A stretch of 64,000 nt of DNA from Coffea arabica (Eukaryota > Streptophyta > Magnoliopsida > Gentianales > Rubiaceae). How positions within the stretch are numbered: the stretch's first letter is position 1; each line of letters starts with the position of its first letter. The notes beneath the pieces are model-generated. The model searched no databases. It was not told the DNA's origin and saw only the letters and a program-made list of their open reading frames with translations. This document shows, piece after piece, positions 22,958 through 40,210 of this stretch. The stretch is taken from contig NC_092312.1 of NCBI RefSeq assembly GCF_036785885.1, positions 15,952,001-16,016,000 on the forward strand, in the 5' to 3' direction. The translations under genes and the position numbers were made by a program.

Positions 22958-23721
22958 GAGGCTGCTTGGTTCAGGGGTTTAGGTACTTGGAATTACAATA
23001 ATTCCAATACTGCGCGCTTAATCCAGTGCAATGGGAATTGAAATATTGGAACCATATCTTAAAATTTGGTCATTTATGATTCTTGACCAAATTGGGAGGA
23101 ATTGATCAAAACCTCATTTTAATTCCAACAGTGAACACATGAAGGATTAAAAAACTAAAAATTTCGAGGCAAAACTCTTTCCTCTTCTCCATCAATTATC
23201 CTTTCTCCCCTCTCCTCATCATTGACCCTCCGCCCCCTTACCTCTAACGACTGCATTCTCCAGGACATTTAAGAAACTTTCCCCCTCCTTTCTCGCCGCT
23301 AACCACATTCCCCCTCACACACCCAGTGGACTCGCTAAATTCCTTTTTCACTATCAAATCGTCCCTCTCAGCAGGCAACCCAACCTCATTCTTCTCCTTG
23401 TGAATAGCAAAGCTAATGTTTAATGGCAAGAAGGCTGGTGGCCATAGGTGGATTGCAGTGGTGCTTGCAAACAGATTTCAAGGATTGGGATGGAATTCGC
23501 CATTTCATTTTGGGATTTTGGTGGTGGTCTGGTAAAGTTAGCGGTGGTGAGGCATTGAGCCAAGAAGACAAAAAGTCCAAAGGAGACAAAAAATAAAAAG
23601 AGAAGCAAAAGTAAATTTTAATACGCATCCCACACCAAGAATTTGTTCTGTGGGAATGATAGCACCAGTTCACATTATTCCATTTCCCTTTCCAATTTCA
23701 AAGCATGAACCAAGCGCCCCC
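22958..23721. mobile_element. PIF/Harbinger-like MITE with TAA target duplication
   Basis: The left end GAGGCTGCTTGGTTCAGGGG and the right end on the opposite strand, GGGGGCGCTTGGTTCATGCT, are inverted repeats containing GCTTGGTTCA. Inner similarity in GGAAT-rich sequence follows. The element is flanked by TAA on both sides (22955-22957 and 23722-23724), the target duplication expected of PIF/Harbinger elements. It is 764 bp long without transposase. The open frames within it are not gene-like. Confidence 0.7.
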
Positions 23722-24446
23722 TAAATGGTTCAAGTGATTGTCGCTATTAGATTGGGAGGGAATGTCAACCGTGCTTTTCTTTCAGGAAATCCACATTACA
23801 CGCATTTAGGGCAAAAATAAGATAATACAAAAAAGCCATGGAATTAAATCAGCTTCAACAATGACGTGGTATGATTGTCCAATTGTTTCCTTACACATTC
23901 AAAAAGGTAAAAGATGCAAATCTACTGCCATTTGAAAAAAAAAAAAAAAAAGCTTGAACCCATAGACTTGGCATCATGGAGAGATTTCTTTGGAAATTGA
24001 TGTCACGTCACTTTATAATGGTACCACTTTGTTTTCATGATAGGTTAATTTTTTTTTTTAAGTAGACATTGTACTTGGCTTAAAAAATAAGTATGTGTTT
24101 AAATATATATAGAGTAAATCTTATATACACTGATAGTATATATATTATCACCGTTTGATTCATGATATGTGTATAAAAGTTGAATTTCAAATTCAAATTT
24201 TATATAATTGTCATTCATCAAACGCTGACGGTGTAGGAAAAATTAATCATTAAATAAATGCACTCTAGTAGCTTCAAAAGTAAATTGAAGCATAAATGCT
24301 ATTTCCCTTTTCTTTTCTTCTTAATTTTAGTTGATTATCAATGGTAAATCGCCTATTCAACCTTCAAATACGTAATGCATGTCATTTTAATCACGAAATG
24401 CCAAATAAATGTCCAAAAGAAAACATAAAACCTTTTCTCGGTCTTG

Positions 24447-24597
24447 TTTGGATTGCTATTTTTTGAAGTTTTTTGTTTTCTATAAATATTTTTAATATAT
24501 TTTTTTAATTATATTTTCACATTATATATTACATGTCAAAAATGGCTACAATATTTTTTGTCAAAAACTCTTAAAAGAAATGCAATCCAAATGGACA
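24447..24597. repeat. MITE, GTTTGGATTGC family
   Basis: The left end TCTTGTTTGGATTGCTATTT and the right end, read on the opposite strand as GTCCATTTGGATTGCATTTC, are the clearest pair of this family in the window. The interior is about 100 bp and AT-rich. Confidence 0.7.
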
Positions 24598-25013
24598 AAA
24601 TCAACTTGCAATGAACTTATAAAATGAGAAATCAGCAATAGGTTTTGAAATTCATGTGACTTTCTGTATTGGATAAATAACCATATAACGAGAAAGACAA
24701 AAGTAACGTGGTATATGTAAGATAAAAAGTTAATTTAAAAAGTAAAAAAGGAGTTTAAACATTATTAAGTTGATTTGGAAGATACAGGAAATGGAAGCAA
24801 AACTGAAAGTACGTGATGCTACTCTATGCAAAGAGAATTACTAATAAAATAACAAAAACTTGTGGCCAAAAAGTCTAAAGTAATTCTTTTTTTCTTTATG
24901 GGTAGATGATGGTGCCTGTGTATTAAGTGCTCCATAATATTTGTGCTCCTGTAAATGGGGCACTAGACTATAGGACTTTTTCTTTACCCTCCTTTAGAAA
25001 ACATTTTTAACTC

Positions 25014-25120
25014 AATTCGGATTGCTTTTTAAAAAAAAGGGGTTAATTGTAGCATACGTGAGATAAAAAAGAAATTAAAAATTAGAGTTTAAGAAATTTT
25101 TAAAATTTTGTTTTGCGAAT
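25014..25120. repeat. Possible MITE fragment, GTTTGGATTGC family
   Basis: It begins CAATTCGGATTGCTTTTTAA and ends near TTTGTTTTGCGAAT, which reads ATTCGCAAAACAAA on the other strand. The inverted repeat is weak and the interior shares GTGAGATAAAAAAG-like text with the element at 22146. It may be a decayed member. Confidence 0.35.
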
Positions 25121-27379
25121 AAATAAATGTACACAAAGAATGAACCATTTCAGATTGCTACTTTTGCTACCAAGCTGGATTGGATCGACCTTTGTTTTGC
25201 TCGTTTGGCAACCGGCAGTAGCATATGCTATTATGCTCCTCCAGTCAAATCACTTAAGTCAGTCTTATTTTTTCTCCGGACAAGGGCCGAAGTATTCTCA
25301 GAAAAATCATTCGGAATGATGTTGCGTAAAATGCACGCGGCGTAACTTTGCATGTATACGGCGTAACTTATTTTCAATAACATGTAATTATAAAATAAAA
25401 TTTTATAAGTCTCACATGTATTATAAAAAATAAGGCACAAAATTTGAACCTTACAATTTTCTTTTTTTGCCAAATTTTGGCCATAACCTGCCAGAGTTCG
25501 TGCCCCTCTTTCTTTTTCTCCCCGCTTCTTTCATTCATTGATCCAGTCTAGAAGGACGAGGGGTCACAGGCGCCAGCAGCGGGTTTTCCGGAGATAGACA
25601 CAAGGGCGTGAAAGCTGTCACTGTCTCACTTGCTTGCAAGCTGAAACTTAGACCGGGAATGGGATCTCAAGTTCCCAATCCCAGTGATAATTCCAATCCC
25701 ACGCCCCCACACCCTTCATTCGACATTGAGTAACTTATTAGTTGTCCCGCAAATTGCTCAATAATTAATTAAAATTTGTGAATTAGATGATTCATGTGTT
25801 CATTTATAATAGTAGTAGTGTATGCTAAGTCACTATCAGTAATTTTTTTTTTATCACTTTGGGCAAATCTATAAAATCAAAATTGTTGAAGTTTGCCTTT
25901 TTTTTTTTTTTTTCTTTTTCTTGAGAGCATTCCCATTTTTCCCGTAGACTGCGGAATTCAAGATGTCTGTGTGCTGGCAAAACTCTCATCAAAGATAATA
26001 ACAACGTTTTTCTCTTTGGTTTCAAGCCTGCTTTCGGGAACAAATTTGCCCTTATGTTGAATGAACATACCTTACTTGGCAACGCGTGAGCAAAATATAG
26101 TGAGATTGTTTGGATGGTGGATGGTTAATGGAAATAGAAGAGACAGTTCAATTCAATGTACTTGCTTGCTCAGGTTGTACTTGCGTTTTATGATCAAAAT
26201 TTTGCTACTCCCTTGACACTCTCATTCCCTATTTTAAGATACTTTTTACAGAGAACTATTGAGAAACATGATGATTGCACTACGTGTTTATTCCACAACA
26301 TTTTGTGTCCTTCATTGCTGTGCTTTTTATGCTTGGGTTGCTTGCTAATCTATTTTTTTTGCTTAAAGACTTTTTCGATTAAGTTTTAATTGACTGTTGA
26401 ACAACTTGTGAAACAACCTATAAGTCACTCAATGAAAGAGACAATAGTAGGCTACAATAAGTAAAATTCTGATTCAGCATTATTTTGTCAACTAAATTCT
26501 TAATCATTTGGTTATTAGTAAGTTTTAATTGACCGTTGAACAAAACGTAAAACAATCTACGAGTCGCTCGATGATGATAGTAATGTTTGCCATACTTATT
26601 AGTAGATTTCCGCAAATTAAATTAGATTAACTGATGGTTCCCTGCTGGCAGACTTGTTAATGCTTAAACCAACGCCTGAAACTCGAGTCTTTTATGCGTT
26701 CCTTCAAAAAAAGAAAAAAAGGAAGGAGGTCTTCTATGCGCCGCTCAAGTATAGCTGCTCTCGTACTGCCGTCAATCCCATTTCACGAAATATATCACTA
26801 GGAAAAAAACAAAATATTTTACTGATTGATAAAGTCAAAAATAACTTTACCAAACCACAAATGTGTTAGTGAGCTTACCCCAAAAACAAAAAAACAAAAT
26901 TGGGAGTTTGTTTGTGTGTTTCGTTTTCCTTTCTTGTCTATGTAGCATATGCTTATTCATTACTTGCTTTGTTTTGTTTAAATGCTAGGAATCAAAATCG
27001 ACTGTAGTACGTGTACGTACATATTTTGGTGGGGAATGGGCTGGGGAGGAGGGGAGGGGGTGGGGTTCCTTTTTTTATCAAAAATAATTCCGTTTAGCAC
27101 AGAGGTGGAGTGAGAGAGAAAAGCTTCGAAGCAGATCCCTTATGTAAGAGCAGTAGTACCACTCCTGATATGAGCCATGAACAACATAACAACTCATCAG
27201 TTCGGAAACCTGCAGGAGCCAAACAGATCTTCCCAAAATTAGCAGCAAAAAAAAGGCACAGACCAAGAATTCTTCTTCTTCTTGGCAGAAGAGATGAAGG
27301 GTGCCGACTTGAGAAAAACTCTTCGCGTTATAGACTCCAGAGAGTGCGGCAAATGATTACTAACTAGTCAATTAGGGGG

Positions 27380-28543
27380 ATGATGAGACAAGACGAATCA
27401 GGTGGAGCAGTGGGAAGCAGCTCATCAACGACAAGGTGCCAAGACTGCGGGAACCAAGCCAAGAAGGACTGCGTTTACTTGAGGTGTAGAACTTGCTGCA
27501 AGACCAGAGGGTTTCAGTGCCAAACTCATGTTAAGAGCACTTGGGTCCCTGTCTCCAAAAGGCGCCCCAGACATCCTCACCAACTAATTTCCTCTACTCC
27601 CCAACACCATCTCTCTGACCCAAACCCTAAAAGATCCAGAGAAGGTACTCATCCCTCCTTTGGTACTTTTACCAGTACACTCTTCGCTCTGCCCTCTTAT
27701 ACACACACTCACACATCTCTTTTACCTTATATTACTATGTGGTATGGGACTAATTAAGTTGAAATACTGGCAGTGGTTTTTATCATCATGTCGAGCAGTA
27801 TATAGTACTTTATGACATTTTAGCTTACTATGAAATATGAAATTGCTACATATGGTACATACCCAATATCCAAAAACCCTAGGTGGCGGCTTCTGTTTGT
27901 AAGAAAATACTACTACTGCTAGTTGCTTGTAGTATTTTGGATGCAACCCCAACAAAAATATATATAGTGTATACATATACACATATATATATATATATAG
28001 AGAGAGAGAGAGTGTGTGTGTGTGTGTGTCTGTGTAATTAAATTAGGTGTAGTTTTAATCTTGAGAGACTACTAGCTAGCTAGCTAGCTAGGTAAAACTA
28101 AACAAGTGCCTAAATTCATTCATTATACTATTCCCTATTCTTTAGTTTGTTTGGATTAGTTTTTATTGTTAATGTTGAGCTCTGTGTTTCTAGAGTTAAT
28201 AGAAGGGAACTTTCCAGCCGAATTGAACGTTCCGGCTGTATTTAGATGTGTTCGAGTTAGCTCCATGGACAATGTGGTGGATCAGTTTGCGTACCAGACG
28301 TCGGTGAACATAGCGGGACATGTCTTCAAGGGTGTGCTTTACGACCAAGGCCCTGACAATCAATACAATATTCCCGGCGAAAGCTCCTCTGGTGGTGGTG
28401 GCGGCGGCGGCGGCAGCTTCCAGCAACCTAATCTCATCACTCAGACCACTTCAACTAGTACACCCTCCCCTCATTCTACTTACCCTAGCCCTTATAGTGC
28501 TTTCATGCCCGGTGCACATTTTTTCCCCTATCCAAAATCTTGA
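27380..28543 (+). CDS. SHI-RELATED SEQUENCE (SRS/STY) transcription factor
   Basis: Two exons, 27380-27644 and 28194-28543, give 204 residues. The RING-like zinc finger of the family is complete: Cys20, Cys23, Cys31, Cys36, Cys39, Cys40 and Cys47, followed by THVKSTWVP. The second exon carries the family's IGGH-type block: FRCVRVSS, then [20 protein letters not shown] at about 122-141. A polyglycine run and a Ser/Thr/Pro tail follow. SHI/STY proteins are nuclear factors that promote auxin synthesis genes and gynoecium, leaf and lateral organ development. The short length, little N-terminal extension and simple two-exon structure resemble SRS3-like members. The acceptor at 28193 (ttctag) was preferred because it keeps a LxxGNFPAE junction like relatives; an in-frame alternative four codons later is possible. 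Confidence 0.93.
27984..28030. repeat. Compound AT/AG/TG microsatellite in SRS intron
   Basis: Three dinucleotide tracts abut without spacer: about seven AT, about seven AG and about nine TG units. They lie in the middle of the 549-bp intron of the SRS gene. A TAGC tetranucleotide run follows at 28072-28091. Confidence 0.9.
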
Positions 28544-30754
28544 ACGAGCGTGCGGTAGTCATCATTCACTGGTGAGGCTCCTAGCTAGCTGGCATTTTAT
28601 GGGCATTATTCATCTAATTACTCGACATTTAACTTGATCAATGGAGAAAAAGAAAATAATAGGATAATGATTTAATTTCCAATTTGATTACTCATTCATC
28701 ATTGTTCTTTTCTAATTCCAATGAAGAATTATTAGTTCTTGTCTGTGATTATTATATGACCGGCTAGATTGCTCATGGTCTTACAAATTTGTCATGTTGT
28801 CAATTCATCTCCTTTGGCCTTGCCTCAAATTAAATACACTCGTACTAGCTGGTTGTTTTTTTTCAGTTGTTTATGAACTTCGAAGCCACTTTTCTCCCTA
28901 ATGTCAGTCTGTTTGCCGGGCTCATATGGGTCGGAATCTGTGTCTAACACCAAATGTAACAAGCTGGAGGGTTCTAATGATCACCATTATTCATGTCATG
29001 TCTCCCCATTCTTACTTTTTTACATCCATTTCCAGGATCAAGAATGAGTTTATAATATATGCATGGAGACCACGGGAAAACATTCATGGCCGACTAATCT
29101 AAATGTGTATCAACCTTTCGGTGTCTGAGTTATTAGTATATGATGGAAGAATTAAATTTTACTTTATGCAGTTTCTGGCCACTTATCTCTTGGACGGCTG
29201 AGTTGGGCTTCGCCGAAACTACACTGGTAGCTTTTTTCACGCCCTAATCCTTATTGTCGTTATTGATAACCCCCCCCCCCCCCCCTCTTTGGGTGGTCTG
29301 TGACATCAAGCAGAATCAGGGAATTTAACCAAAAAGAAGAAGCAGCTAACCTAACCATCAATAATATTTATTCGCGGGGGGCTAAAAGGAGGATGGAGAA
29401 AAGCATCTCGTAAATATATATTTGATGATAGTGACTCCAAGCGAAAGGCACCTACTAAGCCACATGTTTAACCTTTTGTACTAAAGAGACATTCACACTA
29501 ACGCCAAAGGAAAAGATTGATGCCCCCTCGAGTACTGCTCCTGAGAGTGAGATTGACACAACCCTAGGAATATATCCTTGAGTACTAAAAGGAGTAAAAA
29601 AAAAAAAAAAAAAAAACCAAAGTTCATCATATGCAAAGGTTCTGTTAGGTTTAGATGCAACTAGAATCAACAACATCGATCGATCGTGATCAGCAATTCT
29701 AGGAAATATTCAGAGTGCATTCTCCCTCGCTCGCTCAATCAAAACCAGCTGCTGCTGGACTACTTTCCCCTTCCGTCAAGATTAAAAACTCCTTTTTTGG
29801 AATGAGAAACCAACTTCCAATGCGAGTTCTCTAGCAATAATATGCGAAACAGATAGTGATGTTTTCTTTGATTATAATACTGGGATAACAACTTTAACAT
29901 GCTTAGATAAGCATCCTTATTAGCAGTCCCTTGGGGCCAGGCATGCATCAAAGCGTTTCCGAAAGGAATACTGCCTCCATTTTCAACTTTGCTCCTTGGA
30001 CTTACTGAGGAGGAAATGGTTTTCTCGTATTCTGCTTTTCTGGCTTGCGCACCTCATGGGTAAAGATAAAAGAATCAGTACTTGTACGGACTCCATGCAT
30101 GTGGATTCTCTTTGTGTAATACCATACTATAATATATTATTAGTGGCATTTTCATAAAACAAAATTATCTGAGAAATAAGAGATGCCGCTTAATTTTGAG
30201 ACAGGCATGAGCTTACTTATCTGAGATTAGCTGATGAGGTCTATCTTAAGTCTTAATCTGTCTAAAAGACATAACGTTCAAACTTCCCACTTCTTCATTG
30301 ACGAACCAGACGATCGACCAAGTTTTTCACTTCCCTGGATAATAAAAATTATGTGCAGGGCTTTGAGTTTTAAGACTTGGCTGCGCTCCTCCGATTGACA
30401 GATTCCCAATAAAACCTGTAGTAGCTCTTTTTTTTTTTTCCGTCAATTTTTTTTAAAATTTTAAGGACTGCCTTTTTATTTCTCGGAGTGCAGTTTTTGA
30501 TTCGGTGAAGAGAGCCATGCAAATAATATATAGGACTGTTGTTTTCTCATGCGAGCAACTTATTATAATATAATCCCATAATCTACTCTTTAGTTCGTGA
30601 AGATGAATAAATGAAAGGTATATACCTTTTTTTTTGTGTCAAACGACAGTTATATACCTGTGTGTTCTTAAATATAATGTACTACGCTAGCATTTTCAAA
30701 TCAATAATGTCCATCAATCAGCATACACATATAAAAATATATATTACAGACATG

Positions 30755-30798
<44 letters not shown>

Positions 30799-30828
30799 TA
30801 TAACGACCCCGAACTACAATCACAAACG

Positions 30829-30953
30829 CAATGATGGATCCAAGGGGGCTGAGGGGGCCCAAAGTTTTGAAAATTTTAATTCATAATATGTAAATATATG
30901 TATAAGCCAAAGTTGGCCCCCTAATTTTTTACAATTTTAGTTTATATTATGAG

Positions 30954-30988
<35 letters not shown>

Positions 30989-32326
30989 GTGTGTGTGTGT
31001 ACGAATTAGCCACTTTTTGATTTAATTTTTTCTTCAAAAAAAAGTTATTTAATTTTTATTGTACTAATTATTTAACATTCAAAAAATTAAACATATAATT
31101 TGATGATCCATAGTAAATTGACCCAATTTGATGTATTATAATAAAAGACTCAATTCATAATTATCAATGGGCTAAAATAAAAATAATTACTTTATTGGTC
31201 CATATACAAATATACACCTTAGCCTAATTGATAAAAAATTTAAAATTAGTGATCTATCCTCTTGTTGACTCGTATACAAATATACAAATAATTACTTGAA
31301 GGATGATCAAAATTTAGCACTGATTCAATTATAGATGAATTTAGTTTTATGAAAGAACGTAAAACTCAATTTGCTTTTAAGAAAAGAGGTTGAAATTTCA
31401 AGGTATGCTAACATAACTTTTATCTTTTATTAATTGAAAATAGTTATATTATATTGTATAGTTATATTTTTATTTTTGCACAAATGACATATTGAAGCAT
31501 CTTCTCATAATGTACAATTTGGGTAGTTTGTTATGTTATAAGATATTTAATCAAGGTTATTTTTTGTCCTAATTTTTGTTATGACTATGAGCATATTTAT
31601 GAAATAGACATACCTTTCTAATTAAAATTAATATTTGATATTTTAAGATGTCATATATTTAAATAGATGAAAATTATTTTGAACATAACATATTAAGATA
31701 ATTTTGTTCGGAAAAATTTTGGCCCCCCTCCCAAGGAAAAAATCCTGGCTCCGTTTTATAGTCTATAGAATGGACATTTTTCAATTATGAAAATAATCAA
31801 AATAAAGCTCCAAAACAAGATAAAAGATCATTTCTTGAATCATTGCCTAACAATGTACGCAAAAAAGGAAGTTGTTTGAAAATTTAGCATTGATTCAATT
31901 AGAGATGAATTTAGTTATATGAAAGAAGATTTACTTTTAATAAAAGAGGATGAAATTTTAAGGTACATTAACATAACTTTTATCTTTTTTTAATTAAAAA
32001 TAATTATATTTATATTACATAGTTATATTTTTGTTTTTGTTTTTGTACAGGTGACATATTGGAGCATCTTCTCATAATGTGCAACTTAAGTGGTTTGTGA
32101 TATTATAAGATATTTAATCAAATGTTATTTTTTATCTTAATTTTAGTTATGACTATGCTACATATTTATGAAATAGACATATCTTTATAATTAAAATTAA
32201 TATATGATATTTTAAGATGTCATATATTTAAATAAATAAAAATTAGTTTAAACATAATATATTAAGATAATTTTGTTCGAAAAAAATTTGGCTCTCCCAA
32301 GGAAAAAATTCCGTCACTGCACAAAC
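30829..32326. mobile_element. Composite repeat with internal 570-bp tandem duplication
   Basis: The left end (GATGGATCCAAGGGGGCTGA) and two right-hand ends near 31730-31758 and 32295-32323 (CCCAAGGAAAAAA followed by TCCTGGCTCCG or TTCCGTCACTG) resemble opposed termini of a plant DNA transposon. Two diverged copies, 31310-31760 and 31878-32326, are about 570 bp apart and share long phrases such as GACATATTG(A/G)AGCATCTTCT and TTTAAGATGTCATATATTTA. No transposase frame remains. The family was not identified. Confidence 0.5.
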
Positions 32327-34167
32327 GTGAGACAAAAGATTATCAGAATTGATGACTTTTTATTTGGTTCCACAGAAACTTTAAGCGCTTAAACATGACT
32401 TAATGTTTCTTTAATTATATATCGACAATGAGTAAAGTCTCTGCCTTTTCAAATTATCAAGGCTGTTAATGGTAGACCTTCTTGTTTAAGTGCTTGTGAT
32501 TGACTTTAAACCGGTCCGTGTACTTTAACATGGTTTTTAGTGATGTTTAGTCCGAACGTATATTTTGTTGCAAAACTTGGCCATTGTGAAGGATATTCTT
32601 AAAAATCTTTCTTACCAAACCCTAGTCCACGTATCTAAATCTTTTGCTAAAATCTGTCGAGTAACTTTATGGATTTTAACTCTCATCATCAAATCCTCTT
32701 GTTTCGGGTTCGAGTTACCTATTGGAACTCCACTACTGACTAATTTGAATAGTTCAAAAAAGGAGGATTAACTTTTATGAACTAAAATTAGTATACATCA
32801 TGTTAAATCAACATACTACTTTGAATTTTAAATATGGGTAGAGTCATTGAAAATTTCAACATTTTATGAAAGGAAAATTTGACAGTCTTTCAAAAGAAAA
32901 TTCAAACGACTCTCCCATATTTTTTCTATAAGAAGTTGTACATAAAACATGACAAGTAATAATTTACAAGACGAATATGTGTGTTAGTTAAATACTCACT
33001 AAACTAAAGAGAATAAATAGGTTCCACGGAGGTATCGATCCCTTGACACACACACGTACATACAAATACACATACACACACATCAATATAGCATTCTCTT
33101 ATTAAACGCTATCGGATTACTTGTCGATAACCTCTCATCAATCTCAAATTCTAATGGATTACCCATTGACTATCTAATTGGATTAACTATCAAGTTGAGT
33201 ACCCGTGGATATTGGGTTTTGCCCTTCCCGCCGCCATCCTCAGTGAAGTTTTCATTAATCTAAGTTGATTTGCGTTTTTCTTTCCTTTCAAACGTACTTT
33301 ATTTTTCTTGTGTTCATCAAGGTGATTTAGACTTTTAGTTGTGTGTGCAATTTCCATTTTTCTTCTTTAAGGAAGAGTTTTGAAAAAGTATTATTACTAC
33401 CCTCTGATAGTAACTTTTTTTTTCCCAACCCAAAAGAATGTTGCGGGGAAAAAAAAAGCGATAGAACAAATCAGGATAATTCTATACGATCTTAGGGAAG
33501 TGGTGAGAACGCAAGCAGGGAAAGTGGAAGTAAACTCAGGCAAAGAGAGAAGAGGGAAACTACAAAAAATTTTAAGACCTGCGTTGTAATAATTTTTCGT
33601 ACTGTAAATCATTATCCTTTTCTAAAACAGGCATTTACGGGAATTGAAAGGTGGTTTTTGTACAAGATACTATGGGCCAAATTCTCCTCAAGTTGGACAA
33701 GGTCGGTCCAGCACAGTCCAGTAACAACTGACTTTGGAGTGGAGGACCCAGGGCATGACCGTAATCTTTTTTCTTTTCAAAGTATCACCGATTGGTGGTT
33801 TGTACCCAAAAGTATCAGTTGTGGCGCTCTAGAGAAATTACTCTATGAATTCATTGTTCAAAGTTGTTGAAGCCCATGATAGTGGACAAAAAAAAAAAAA
33901 ACTTTAGTATCCGTTAGTGAATATAAGAGTATTTTATATGCAAATTAGGGGTAATAAGTAGAAAATTTTATTGGTTGTCAAGTAATCTGATTATTAATGT
34001 TTAAAAGTACTAAATAACTAGCACAAGTGGAGGCACAAGTGGAGGCATGTTATTTCCAAGGATTAATGCCTTGCGGAGGGTCCAGGCATAGCTTCTCCCC
34101 ACCTGAAGCCCATTTACAAAGCCCAATCAATCACGCAACTGAGTGACGACTTCACCTCACCCGCCAA

Positions 34168-34258
34168 TTTGGCGCCAAAACTACCAATCCTTCCCGCCAA
34201 AAACCAATCAACCAGACCAGACCTGACCTCCCCCGCCAGCATCTATCCAGCGCCAAAT
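34168..34258 (+). promoter_or_regulatory. Cluster of E2F-type sites upstream of MCM4
   Basis: Three matches to the E2F consensus TTTSGCGC/TTTGGCGG lie 45-135 bp before the start codon. They are a palindromic TTTGGCGCCAAA at 34168-34179, TTCCCGCCAAAAA at 34191-34203, and AGCGCCAAAT at 34249-34258. A fourth weaker CCCGCCAAT sits at 34160-34168. E2F control of MCM genes at the G1/S transition is established in plants and animals. Occupancy here is inferred from sequence only. Confidence 0.85.
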
Positions 34259-34302
34259 CCTCCCCAACTTCTCTCTCTCTGTCATACAGATCCGCATCGA
34301 CC

Positions 34303-39534
<5,232 letters not shown>

Positions 39535-40210
39535 TTAAACCTTAACCGGTACGGGACACTTGCTAAAATAGTTTCAGATTTTGAGTTCATTATACATGGC
39601 ACCGAAAATTGACGCAAGAGTTTCCATTTTCGGGTCTACATGAATGTTTATCAGGAGGAGTTGGAATGTGACTGGCAGGCCATGCACTTGGTGCTGGGAA
39701 GCGGTTTTGATTATACGCCTAGAGTCTCTTGCAGCTCGTAAACTCGTTGTGCTGCTCGGAATGGCCAGCATCTTGCATTCATCATAAAGTCGTTTTGTTC
39801 TGCTGACATGGAGCTTCGACCTCCTAATCTGTATCGGGGCATGTGATGCTAGTTGGACAGTGATGTCGCGCGTTAAATGAAAATCTTGAAAGAGGTTCTG
39901 AAAAGCTGCTGTGATGGAGAGGTCATCCATATTGTAAATTATGTAAATTTCTTTGCTAGACACCGGGAAGGATGCAAATGCGAGATCAATCATCAATGAA
40001 AGATGAATTGACTTGAGCAGCATGCCTTGATCCTTTGAATATGAGTTACTCCGTCGTGTCGTACGGGTGCTTATTATTCTTCATCAGTTCTTAATTTCCA
40101 ATTTTTTTTTTTTGGTTCTTTTTTCCCTGGAGAACGCTATAGCTTAAAATATTTTATGAAAGAAGTCCTGAAATATTAGCAATCTCGCCGGTGGCTTCCG
40201 CGATTATATA

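Larger units (their letters stand above)
16379..27379. other. Gene-poor, repeat-rich interval of 11 kb
   Basis: No gene is recognised. The first 700 bp after 16378 are probably the 3' UTR and flank of the acidic-protein gene. From about 18.5 kb onward the DNA is a chain of inverted-repeat elements, listed separately at 18527, 18743, 20603, 22146, 22958, 24447 and 25014. Between them lie AT microsatellites and degenerate low-complexity DNA. Open frames such as 17835-18237, 25113-25345 and 26156-26389 show no family motif. The last few hundred bases form the promoter and leader of the SRS gene. Confidence 0.55.
28544..34302. other. Intergenic between SRS and MCM4
   Basis: No gene is recognised in 5.8 kb. 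It holds the SRS 3' flank, a run of 16 C at 29270-29285, AT microsatellites at 30754-30793 and 30958-30987, a duplicated class-II-like repeat (30829-32326), and the MCM4 promoter at its right end. Open frames in the interval are short and without motifs. Confidence 0.55.

Noticed and set aside
39574-40023. 149-codon minus-strand open frame after MCM4
   Set aside because: It lies antisense to the probable MCM4 3' UTR, has no domain or splice support, and its composition is not distinctive.
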